Positions 1 to 6,742 of a DNA stretch of 23,047 nt are shown here, piece by piece. The DNA lies in assembly GCA_002347475.1 (NCBI GenBank), contig DDXI01000148.1, positions 1-23,047 on the forward strand, in the 5' to 3' direction. The translations under genes and the position numbers were made by a program. Position 1 is the first letter of the stretch. Each line of letters starts with the position of its first letter. The notes beneath the pieces were generated by a model. The model made no database searches. It had not been told where the DNA came from and saw nothing but the letters and a program-made list of their open reading frames with translations. This DNA comes from Peptococcaceae bacterium UBA2264. Its GTDB lineage: Bacteria > Bacillota > Desulfitobacteriia > Desulfitobacteriales > Desulfitobacteriaceae.

Positions 1-38
1 GGGATGTAGGAGTTGAACCCACATCGACGGTTTTGGAG
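1..38 (-). pseudogene. tRNA-Trp 3' fragment (attachment-site remnant)
   Basis: Read on the minus strand, this stretch has an anticodon loop CTCCAAA (CCA anticodon, Trp), a variable region, a five-pair T arm around TTCAACT and the beginning of the acceptor 3' strand, which runs off the window at position 1. Sequence upstream of the loop (positions 39-60) cannot form the 5' half of the anticodon stem, so only the 3' part of the tRNA is here. An orphan tRNA 3' end next to an integrase gene is the usual mark of site-specific integration. The intact tRNA copy expected at the other end of the element is not in this window. Confidence 0.7.
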
Positions 39-132
39 TGTGATTTCTTTATTATTTTAACTTCATGTAGATTGCTGAAACCGTTGGTATCACTGGGATT
101 TTTAAACCTGTATTATTCTGACATTATGTGAA

Positions 133-177
133 TTTTGGCTACTATTTTTAACTTTGGTAGCCAAACAGTAGCCAAAT
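133..177. repeat. Candidate integrase arm-type sites
   Basis: The 10-mer AGTAGCCAAA occurs at 168-177, a near copy (GGTAGCCAAA) at 156-165, and the exact reverse complement TTTGGCTACT at 134-143. The cluster lies between the tRNA-Trp fragment and the 3' end of the integrase gene, where arm-type binding sites for tyrosine integrases are commonly found. The repeats are seen directly; their role is inferred. Confidence 0.45.
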
Positions 178-210
178 ACAGCGCCTGAAGTGAATTCAGA
201 CGCTTATTTT

Positions 211-1605
211 TTATGCCTTTTTAGTATTGCTCTTATCTTTATTAAAGAGGTTCTGAAGTATTTCTGCTGCTTCGGTATCTGGCCGCTTCAAGAAGTGACT
301 ATAAACGCTTGTGGTAGTCGTGGCTTTGGTATGGCCCAGCCGCTTTGCTACGGTTTGAATATTTACACCCTGGCCGATCAGCAGCGAGGCGTTAGTATGC
401 CTTAGCCCGTGGAACTTGATTTCTGGGAGGTTATGTCTCCTTCTGAATTCTTTAAACCATGTGGTTATCGTATGTGGGAATATCGGCAAGCCGTTCCACT
501 TGGTAAATAGCCGATCATTATCTTCCCAGAGGTCGCCACATTTTAGCCGTTCTTCATTCTGCCAGACTCTGTATTCCCTTAAGAGATCCATGACAAGCTG
601 AGGCATGGCAATGATTCGTTCACTGCTTTTGTTCTTGGGGCTTTTTGTAATAATGCCCTTACCGGGGATATATTGCGAGGAACGGCAGATCCGGATCAGG
701 TTATTTTCAAAGTTGATATCTGACCATTCCAGGCCGGCAATCTCACCCAAGCGGCCGCCGGAATATACGGCAACATAGATCATTACCTTATATTTCAGCG
801 GTTCATTATCCAGTAGGGAAAGCAACTTCTCTGTGATTTCTTCCTCAAGGTGGCCAGCCTCTGTCTTTTCTACCTTGGGAGGCTTAACACGAATAGCGGG
901 ATTATTGAAAATGATCTGCCACTGGACCGCACAGGTCAGTATTGAACTGATAACCTGGTGGTGATGTTTTACCGTCTGGCCCGATAGTATGCCGGGATCC
1001 TGTTTAACAAAGTAATCCTCCATTTTTATCTTCAGGACCTTACTTAAGGCTTCGGCTGTCTTATGTGAAACAGCGCTGCCTTTTTTTATTCGCTGAATTG
1101 TTTCCGTGCTAACGCTGACCATTCTGGCAAGGTCAACGATCTTTATATTGGCTTGTTTTATCAGGTCCAATAATCCTGGCTTGACTGAATACTTTACATC
1201 TTTCCGGATTCCGGTTTCTTGAAGGTTATTATAGAACTTCATTAAGTGGGTAGGCTGCAACTTGTTGAGTTTAACATGCCCTATTGCCGGGATGATCCGG
1301 GAGTCTAGCAGATCTTTGTAGCGGTGGAGTGTTTTGGGCTGCAGTTGTTTTTCGGCATAGTCCTTAAACCAGCGGTCTGTAAATTCAGCAAAGGTAACTT
1401 TGCCGCCGTCCATATATGTCCCGGTTTCGACTTCCCGCTCAAATAGGGCAGCCTGCTTCTGTAGCTCCTGTTCAATCTTTTTCGGGGAAAGGCCAGTGTC
1501 CAGGGTGATCTTCTTGCAATGAATTATCTTTTTACCGGCTGCATTATATCCGCTGCTAACAGTTATTTGGTATGAATTTTCACCGCGCTGTTTTATCGAT
1601 GCCAT
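211..1605 (-). CDS. int: Tyrosine recombinase (phage-type integrase) with internal HTH-like segment
   Basis: 464 aa. Site-specific recombinase that would integrate and excise the element at the adjacent tRNA site. An AP2-like arm-binding N-terminus (residues 1-60) is followed by a SAM-like core-binding domain from about 70 and the catalytic domain from about 250. Catalytic residues visible are R285 (SGGRLGE), probable K321, H399 and R402 (HGLRHT), H425 (RLGHT) and the nucleophile Y435 (SVYSHF). Unusually, residues about 145-200 insert an XRE-like helix-turn-helix segment (DLARMVSVSTETIQRIKKG) into the core-binding domain. The start is an ATG seven bases after AAAGGGGTG, one base beyond the stop of the upstream gene, so the two are probably translated together. 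The gene looks complete. Confidence 0.95.
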   Translation of the reverse strand: MASIKQRGENSYQITVSSGYNAAGKKIIHCKKITLDTGLSPKKIEQELQKQAALFEREVETGTYMDGGKVTFAEFTDRWFKDYAEKQLQPKTLHRYKDLLDSRIIPAIGHVKLNKLQPTHLMKFYNNLQETGIRKDVKYSVKPGLLDLIKQANIKIVDLARMVSVSTETIQRIKKGSAVSHKTAEALSKVLKIKMEDYFVKQDPGILSGQTVKHHHQVISSILTCAVQWQIIFNNPAIRVKPPKVEKTEAGHLEEEITEKLLSLLDNEPLKYKVMIYVAVYSGGRLGEIAGLEWSDINFENNLIRICRSSQYIPGKGIITKSPKNKSSERIIAMPQLVMDLLREYRVWQNEERLKCGDLWEDNDRLFTKWNGLPIFPHTITTWFKEFRRRHNLPEIKFHGLRHTNASLLIGQGVNIQTVAKRLGHTKATTTTSVYSHFLKRPDTEAAEILQNLFNKDKSNTKKA

Positions 1606-1606
1606 G

Positions 1607-2494
1607 CTATTTCACCCCTTTCTTTTTTGATCTTATCTTTCTCATAAGATTTTTTTGATATTCTTTTTGACAATTAGTACAGTTCTTTGTATTTCCATGT
1701 GTGAACTCAAATGGCGCACCGCAGGTTGAACAAAATTTTACTCCCTTTTCACCCCTGCCGAGAATTAGCATAGCTAGCTGAAAATATGCCGTTGAAAAAA
1801 CATCGTAAACGTCTGGGGTAATATGATAATTATCATTATTTTTATCATATTCTAATTTAATAGACATTGAACCAAATATTCCCACTCTTAAAGGAAATAA
1901 TTCTTTGAGGATGGGAATTTTTTCATCTATGTTATCAATGCTTAACGAATGATCATAAGAATATTTGAGTACTTTCTTTATATCATCAAAAAATAATCCA
2001 TACCAAAGTTGAAAGTTATCATGCAATATTAGTACTTTTCTCTTAAACTCCATGATCCCAAATGCACAATAACCCATATTTTCCGGCCTTCCTCCATCCG
2101 TACTGGCATAATCTTTAATATTTTGGAAATTACCTTCCTTATCTTTATAAGCATTTACCCGGAAGTATTCACTTTCAAAAGGGTGCCCATATTTCATGCA
2201 GAAATTAATTATTTCCTCTGTATAAGCCAATTCATTATTTTGGCCGTATTTTATTTCAAATTTTATGCCTAAGCGAATGATATCTAACAATAATTCAGGT
2301 TTAGTAAATAATCTGTTTTCGGGCTCAGTGGCGCTTTTAGATCCGACAAGGTACCAAACTTTTCTGCTTGGGTCTATTTTGTAATCGAAAAGAACAAGTC
2401 GGTATTCCTCAAAAAACCAGGTTGTTTTTTTAACTTCAGATAATGAGCCCATACCTTGATCAATGTCACTCAGAAAATTATCAAAATAATTCAT
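1607..2494 (-). CDS. Zinc-ribbon protein in the lysogeny-regulator position
   Basis: 295 aa, family not recognised. The first ~240 residues show no motif I can name. The C-terminus has a four-cysteine zinc ribbon (C255-x2-C258, C272-x2-C275) followed by a strongly basic tail (RKIRSKKK), which suggests nucleic-acid binding. The start is an ATG preceded by AAGGGTG. The gene is co-transcribed with the integrase, with one base between its stop and the integrase start, and it is divergent from the rightward early genes. Phages and satellites often keep the master repressor in this position, so a regulatory role is an inference from location and the basic zinc ribbon. A defence or exclusion function is equally possible. 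Confidence 0.75.
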   Translation of the reverse strand: MNYFDNFLSDIDQGMGSLSEVKKTTWFFEEYRLVLFDYKIDPSRKVWYLVGSKSATEPENRLFTKPELLLDIIRLGIKFEIKYGQNNELAYTEEIINFCMKYGHPFESEYFRVNAYKDKEGNFQNIKDYASTDGGRPENMGYCAFGIMEFKRKVLILHDNFQLWYGLFFDDIKKVLKYSYDHSLSIDNIDEKIPILKELFPLRVGIFGSMSIKLEYDKNNDNYHITPDVYDVFSTAYFQLAMLILGRGEKGVKFCSTCGAPFEFTHGNTKNCTNCQKEYQKNLMRKIRSKKKGVK

Positions 2495-2506
2495 ATAATC
2501 ACCCTT

Positions 2507-2562
2507 GTTAGTTTAATATGTTAGTAAATAAATTTTGATTAACTAACTTCTTTTGAGATAAT
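2507..2562 (+). promoter_or_regulatory. Divergent control region with promoter and GTTAGT repeats
   Basis: A rightward promoter is visible: -35 TTGATT at 2535-2540, a 16-base spacer and -10 GATAAT at 2557-2562. GTTAGTT at 2507-2513, GTTAGTA at 2520-2526 and the inverted AACTAAC at 2541-2547 form a set of operator-like repeats, the last one inside the promoter spacer. This is where a repressor would act on the early operon and on the leftward integrase operon. Confidence 0.5.
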
Positions 2563-2607
2563 AGTATCAACAAAATCAAGAAATTACAAGAGAAAGGGGT
2601 GAAAACA

Positions 2608-2817
2608 TTGGATATCAAAAAAACAATTCAACAGAGCAAGGTAAAACAGTGGCAAGTTGCGGAGATAGCTGGAATTAACGAGTTTACACTATCGCGATTA
2701 CTGAGACGTCCAGAAAACATTGATCCGGAAAAGCGAAAGAGAATTGAATCAGCGATCATTGAACTTATTGGGGGTAGCACAAATGGCCAAAATGGTACTC
2801 TTACAGGAAGCATCTAA
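2608..2817 (+). CDS. Small HTH DNA-binding protein (Cro-like)
   Basis: 69 aa from the TTG at 2608. A GTG at 2599 overlaps the ribosome site AAAGGGGTG, so the TTG, about seven bases after it, is the better start. Residues about 14-35 (WQVAEIAGINEFTLSRLLRR) form a helix-turn-helix of the XRE/Cro type. It is the first rightward gene after the divergent promoter, which suits an early phage-type regulator. The last 35 bases overlap the next gene. Confidence 0.7.
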   Translation: MDIKKTIQQSKVKQWQVAEIAGINEFTLSRLLRRPENIDPEKRKRIESAIIELIGGSTNGQNGTLTGSI

Positions 2818-3019
2818 TGTCACCGGTCTAAGTCAGTGGGAACTCAGGACAGGGGCTTTATCAGGGAAATATCCCGCGATGAGGATTGGCGGGTCCCGTG
2901 GAAAGATTGTGTTTGACCTGGACATGCTTTGGGAACACATAAGGAGCATGATGCTTGAAAACATCAAGCCCAAGGAATCCGAGGATATCGTTATAAATGG
3001 GATTAGAGTAGTTAAGTAG
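2783..3019 (+). CDS. Excisionase-like DNA-binding protein
   Basis: 78 aa from the ATG at 2783, placed behind GGGGGT at 2770-2775; the frame is open further upstream but has no ribosome site there. The protein has a winged-helix arrangement typical of small excisionase/MerR-like proteins: an N-terminal helix pair (residues 6-20) and a loop with PAMRIGGSRGKIVFD. It would help the integrase excise the element or act as an early regulator. Assignment rests on size, fold pattern and position two genes from the divergent promoter; no diagnostic residue separates Xis from other small HTH proteins. Confidence 0.6.
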   Translation: MAKMVLLQEASNVTGLSQWELRTGALSGKYPAMRIGGSRGKIVFDLDMLWEHIRSMMLENIKPKESEDIVINGIRVVK

Positions 3020-3040
3020 TTTGAAGGACTTTTATTCCAC

Positions 3041-3072
3041 TGGGTTACCGGGTATATAAGCCCGAACACCCA
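3041..3072 (+). other. Leader hairpin before the 86-aa gene
   Basis: TGGGT (3041-3045) pairs with ACCCA (3068-3072), and CGGG (3049-3052) with CCCG (3061-3064), separated by a symmetric three-base internal loop. No T run follows, so it is not an intrinsic terminator. An eight-G run at 3081-3088 supplies the ribosome site of the next gene. Function unknown. Confidence 0.4.
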
Positions 3073-3097
3073 AAACCAAAGGGGGGGGTATATCGCT

Positions 3098-3358
3098 ATG
3101 CAAAACTTTGAGGAATTTAAGGCGAGAAAACGCGAGAACCGGAGAAAGAAGCGACAATTAAAAGCCCAGTTGAGGGAGCAGGGTATCTCAGAAGCTGTTC
3201 CGCTGGGCTTAGGGATAGATTTAAGCACAAGCTTTGTAAATTACGCAATAAATGAAACTTGCCGGGAAATTCGCTCCGGTGATATATGCCCAGAGCGGGC
3301 GATCCTGCTGCAACAAGTAATTAGCACGAAGAAAAAAATAAATCCAAACCTTAAATAA
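3098..3358 (+). CDS. Hypothetical basic protein
   Basis: 86 aa, not recognised. The N-terminal ~28 residues are highly charged, Lys/Arg-rich and probably helical (KARKRENRRKKRQLKAQL), and the rest looks like a small helical domain. The ATG follows the G-rich ribosome site by nine bases and the gene ends right before an intrinsic terminator. It lies in the early operon, between the excisionase-like gene and the replication genes. A nucleic-acid-binding role is possible from the charge alone. Confidence 0.65.
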   Translation: MQNFEEFKARKRENRRKKRQLKAQLREQGISEAVPLGLGIDLSTSFVNYAINETCREIRSGDICPERAILLQQVISTKKKINPNLK

Positions 3359-3359
3359 G

Positions 3360-3382
3360 AAGCCTTCGGGCTTTTTTATTTT
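3360..3382 (+). terminator. Rho-independent terminator
   Basis: AAGCC (3360-3364), loop TTCG, GGCTT (3369-3373), followed by a T-rich run. It separates the early regulatory genes from the replication genes, although the same direction continues. Confidence 0.75.
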
Positions 3383-3399
3383 CCATAAGGGGTGACGAA

Positions 3400-3720
3400 A
3401 TGAATTTATTCAAACGCAATAAAAAAAATACCAAACTCGAACAACCCGGATCAATGCAATCACTTCAGGAAATCGGCCTGGAAATGGTTACCTCTAATAT
3501 CGAGATCCTGCGCCAGGCGTTGGTCGATAACCTGGACCAGCTGCCTGATCCGGAGGTGAAGCGGCACACTCTGGGGCTCCTGGATGAGGCCCTTGAGGTG
3601 CTTACTCATGGCAGCTTAACAGACAAGGTTGCTCTGGTATCAAGCCCTGAGTTTGCTAAATGGTTGGGGTTCCCATTACAAAATAAAAACACCCGGACGG
3701 GCCGGGTGCGGAAGAGGTGA
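3400..3720 (+). CDS. Hypothetical protein upstream of primase
   Basis: 106 aa, not recognised. It is mostly helical and acidic in the middle, with a basic N-terminus (MNLFKRNKKN) and basic C-terminus (RTGRVRKR). The start is preceded by AAGGGGTGA. Its stop lies at 3718-3720, two bases before the primase ATG at 3723, so the two are probably translationally coupled. A GC-rich hairpin (CACCCGG 3690-3696 with CCGGGTG 3702-3708) sits inside its last codons, just before the primase ribosome site, and could modulate primase translation. Confidence 0.65.
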   Translation: MNLFKRNKKNTKLEQPGSMQSLQEIGLEMVTSNIEILRQALVDNLDQLPDPEVKRHTLGLLDEALEVLTHGSLTDKVALVSSPEFAKWLGFPLQNKNTRTGRVRKR

Positions 3721-3722
3721 AT

Positions 3723-6125
3723 ATGTCGAATTCTGCTATTGATATTATACCAAAACACTCGGATATGTTCAATATGGAAGATATTCTTGAGGCGGCGCTA
3801 AGCTATGGCCGGTTAGGTTGGAGAGTTTTCCCGGCAGCTTGGATCCTGCCCGGTAGGAAATGCTCCTGCAGCAAATACCGGCATAAATGCGACGCGCCAG
3901 GGAAGCATCCACTAACAAAAGGTTGGCAGAACCAAGCCAGCACAGACCCCGACCAGATTCGTGAAATGTTCCGGCAATACCCAAAGGCCAATATTGGAAT
4001 TGCTACTGGCAGGAAGTCCGGGATCTTGGTCTTGGATATCGACGGCGAGGCCGGAGCTGAAACTCTCAGGGAGTTGGAGGCAGATCATGGAGCTCTACCT
4101 GAGACTGTCGAACAGATTACCGGCAGCGGTGGGCGCCACATATTGTTCCGATATCCTCAAGAACTTAATATCAGAAATGCCGTGAAGTTTGCTCCAGGGC
4201 TGGATATCCGTTCAGATGGCGGGCTGATAATAGCCGCGCCTAGTATTCATGTTTCGGGCCGTCGGTATGCCTGGGACGTCTTACACGACCCTGAGGATAC
4301 CAAACTAGCAGAGTGTCCCGAGTGGTTGCTGCAGATGATGGCCGGGAATAACACAAGTAAAAACCCTGGCAATACTTTCGAGATGCCTACTGCAATTCAA
4401 GCCGGAGAGCGGAATAATATCCTTTTTAAGATGGCCAGCTCCCTCAGGGCAAAAGGGCTTTCATATTCTGAAATCTTAGCCGCTGTTGTCGTAGCGAATC
4501 AAGAACGCTGCGTTCCTCCGCTGACTGAATCAGAATTGACAACAATTGTCGAGAGCGCGGCTAAGTATGAGCCTGGAGATGAATTCGACACTGATCAACC
4601 AGAGGAATGGCCAGAGCCGGAAGAACTTCGGGAAGGCGCACTGCTCCCGGTGGGACCCCTTCTCCCAGAGATGATACCAGAGGCCTTAAGGCCGTGGCTG
4701 GTTGACGTCGCTGGCCGGATGCAATGTCCTTCAGATTTCGTGGGAGCTGCAGCTATTGTAGTTGCCAGTTCATTAATCGGGGCTGGCTGCGGAGTCAGGC
4801 CAAAGCAGCGGGATGATTGGTTAGTAATTCCCAATCTATGGGGTGGAATTATAGCCAGGCCCTCAATGCTGAAAAGTCCATCCCTGGCAGAGGTAATGAG
4901 GCCTCTGGGGCGATTGGAAACCGAGGCAAAGGAACAATTTGAATCTGATGTCAAATATTTTGCGGCAGAGGCTGAGGCTTTCAAGGCCCAGAAGGATGCT
5001 CTCAAGTCCGATATGATTGCCGTCGCTAAAGGCAAAGGGCCGAAAATGGGCAAGCCAAACATAAGTATGGAGATCCTCAAGGATTCAATGGTTCATCTCG
5101 AAGAACCAGCAGCACCGACTCGGAAGCGATACAGGACCAATGACAGCACAATTGAAAAACTAAGCGAGCTGCTCAATGAGAACCCCCGGGGAGTTTTAGT
5201 TTTCCGGGATGAACTGATTGGGCTTTTATGTTCCTGGGACCGAGAAGATCGGAAACAGGACAGAAGCTTTTATCTGGAAGCCTGGAATGGAAATGGTAGT
5301 TTTACGACTGATAGGATATCCCGGGGAACTTTAGATGTAAAAAATTGCTGTGTTTCAATCCTGGGGGGGGTACAGCCCTCAAAGCTGGCGGGTTATTTAC
5401 AGCAGGCGTCAAGTGATTATGCTAACGATGGCATGATACAACGTTTTCAGGTTCTTGTTTACCCGGATGAACCACAAGGGTGGGATCTTGTTGACGAATG
5501 GCCAGACAGACCAGCGAGAGAAACGGGCTGGCAGGTGTTTAAAGCCCTGGCTGAAATGGATTTCTTCAAGGTTAGCACAGCCCTGGATGATGATGCAATC
5601 CCTTATTTCCAGTTCTCAGCAAAAGCTCAGGAGATATTTAATGAATGGTTGACGGGGCTGGAGAGCAAGCTCCGGACAGAGGACGAGGCGCCTCTCATAG
5701 TTGAGCACCTGGCAAAGTTCAGGAGTCTAATGCCAAGCTTAGCCCTGATCTTTCACTTGATTGATATTGCCGGAGGCGAATCAGAAGGACCAATCACAGA
5801 AGAAGCGGCACTCATGGCCGTTGCCTGGTGCGACTATCTGGAAAGTCATGCCCGGCGAATTTATGGTATAGCCGGAAATGCCAGCATGAAAGCTGCTGCA
5901 AGCTTAGCGGAGAGGATCAGAGCTGGTAGGGTACAGGACGGATTTTCTCTGCGTGATATTTATCGAAATTGTTGGACAACATTGGAAACAAGGCCGAAGG
6001 TTGAAGCTGCTTGTCAGGAGCTTATTGAGGCTGGTTGGTTACGTTCTGAATCAATTGAAGTCACCGGGAGGGGCCCAAGAGAGGTATTTCGAGTTAATCC
6101 TAAAATTTTCCCGCCAAAACCATAA
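3723..6125 (+). CDS. Primase-polymerase fused to DUF3987 ATPase (replication initiator)
   Basis: 800 aa from the ATG at 3723; a GTG at 3717 overlaps the ribosome site GAGGTG. The N-terminus is a bifunctional primase-polymerase: a Cys cluster with GKHP (residues 47-63), catalytic DID (D105, D107) and GGRHILF around H139. A PriCT-type linker follows at about 225-285 (GERNN near the start, PPLTESE near the end). The C-terminal part, from about 310, matches the DUF3987 helicase-like family, with a degenerate Walker A (RPSMLKSPS, near 379-387) and a Walker B-like VLVFRDE (about 491-497). It should prime and possibly unwind at the element's own origin. Iteron-like repeats directly downstream support this. 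A run of eight G lies inside the gene at 5363-5370. Confidence 0.92.
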   Translation: MSNSAIDIIPKHSDMFNMEDILEAALSYGRLGWRVFPAAWILPGRKCSCSKYRHKCDAPGKHPLTKGWQNQASTDPDQIREMFRQYPKANIGIATGRKSGILVLDIDGEAGAETLRELEADHGALPETVEQITGSGGRHILFRYPQELNIRNAVKFAPGLDIRSDGGLIIAAPSIHVSGRRYAWDVLHDPEDTKLAECPEWLLQMMAGNNTSKNPGNTFEMPTAIQAGERNNILFKMASSLRAKGLSYSEILAAVVVANQERCVPPLTESELTTIVESAAKYEPGDEFDTDQPEEWPEPEELREGALLPVGPLLPEMIPEALRPWLVDVAGRMQCPSDFVGAAAIVVASSLIGAGCGVRPKQRDDWLVIPNLWGGIIARPSMLKSPSLAEVMRPLGRLETEAKEQFESDVKYFAAEAEAFKAQKDALKSDMIAVAKGKGPKMGKPNISMEILKDSMVHLEEPAAPTRKRYRTNDSTIEKLSELLNENPRGVLVFRDELIGLLCSWDREDRKQDRSFYLEAWNGNGSFTTDRISRGTLDVKNCCVSILGGVQPSKLAGYLQQASSDYANDGMIQRFQVLVYPDEPQGWDLVDEWPDRPARETGWQVFKALAEMDFFKVSTALDDDAIPYFQFSAKAQEIFNEWLTGLESKLRTEDEAPLIVEHLAKFRSLMPSLALIFHLIDIAGGESEGPITEEAALMAVAWCDYLESHARRIYGIAGNASMKAAASLAERIRAGRVQDGFSLRDIYRNCWTTLETRPKVEAACQELIEAGWLRSESIEVTGRGPREVFRVNPKIFPPKP

Positions 6126-6133
6126 AGGTAAGC

Positions 6134-6187
6134 ACTGACATTACTGACATTAGTCACTGAGAAAAATCCAGTGTCAGTAATGTCAGT
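6134..6187. repeat. Perfect 16-bp inverted repeat of the iteron-like motif
   Basis: ACTGACATTACTGACA at 6134-6149 is repeated as its exact reverse complement at 6172-6187, with 22 bases between. Each arm holds two ACTGAC hexamers. The same motif returns twice as direct repeats at 6613 and 6687. With the primase gene ending nine bases upstream, this is a candidate origin or autoregulatory operator. Confidence 0.65.
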
Positions 6188-6243
6188 TCATAATAAGTAC
6201 GTTTAAAGAAAAAAATAATAGAGAATCTGAGCAGAAGGTACTG

Positions 6244-6369
6244 CTGATTAATCAAGTTCTGACAGAAATAGGTTCGATTATAAATCAGATTGATCAATTA
6301 AGGTCAAATGGGTTTGATATTACCACTCAAGTATTACCAACAGAAAAGAGGCAATCAAATGAAATCTGA
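6244..6369 (+). other. Possible small ORF without a canonical start
   Basis: The frame is open from 6181 to a TGA at 6367-6369 and encodes a plausible helical peptide, with VLLINQVLTEIGSIINQIDQ near its middle. No ATG, GTG or TTG is present in the frame. A ribosome site AGAAGG at 6233-6238 precedes CTG at 6244 and ATT at 6247. The stop overlaps the start of the next gene, which is typical of coupled genes. It may be a gene with a rare start codon, a remnant, or chance. Confidence 0.25.
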
Positions 6370-6583
6370 AATCATTCAAATTATCCCAGCGCCTGAAGCG
6401 TTGTACGCTGTTTATGCTACAGACAGAGGAAAGCGGACTTCTCAAGTAATATGCTTGGCTCTTATGGATGATGGGAAAATACGAGCACTGGACGCCTTTG
6501 GAGATGAAATAGACTTCTGCGATAGTGAATATACCTGCTTTAAGGGTTTTGTGAAATATTCAAAAAGATGCGAATATAAATAA
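6359..6583 (+). CDS. Hypothetical 74-aa protein between iteron-like repeats
   Basis: 74 aa from the ATG at 6359, eight bases after AAAAGAGG; an in-frame ATG at 6308 has no ribosome site. It is predicted as a compact alpha/beta protein (IIQIIPAPEALYAVYATD near the start, FCDSEYTCFKGFVKYSK near the end). Not recognised. Its position inside the repeat cluster suggests a link to replication or copy control, but nothing in the protein shows this. Confidence 0.6.
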   Translation: MKSEIIQIIPAPEALYAVYATDRGKRTSQVICLALMDDGKIRALDAFGDEIDFCDSEYTCFKGFVKYSKRCEYK

Positions 6584-6591
6584 AAATTTTA

Positions 6592-6707
6592 CTCAAAACG
6601 TAAGATGTACGAACTGACATTACTGACGTTAGTCAATGCCAATCCATTCAATAATAAAAAAAATCCTCAAAACGTAAAACATACGAACTGACATTACTGA
6701 CGTTGGT
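6592..6707. repeat. Two 42-bp direct repeats, iteron-like (candidate origin)
   Basis: The units at 6592-6633 and 6666-6707 are identical at all but four positions and lie 74 bases apart. Each begins CTCAAAACGTAA and ends with ACTGACATTACTGACGTT. The second half is the same motif that forms the inverted repeat at 6134-6187. Clustered directional repeats between the primase and helicase genes fit an origin of replication; binding by the primase protein is inferred. Confidence 0.65.
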
Positions 6708-6742
6708 ACCTAAAAACGGGAACAAAGAAAGAAGGTGAAAAA

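Noticed and set aside
4595..5080. 161-aa minus-strand ORF inside the primase gene
   Set aside because: Shadow of a strongly supported gene; no ribosome site or recognisable domain.
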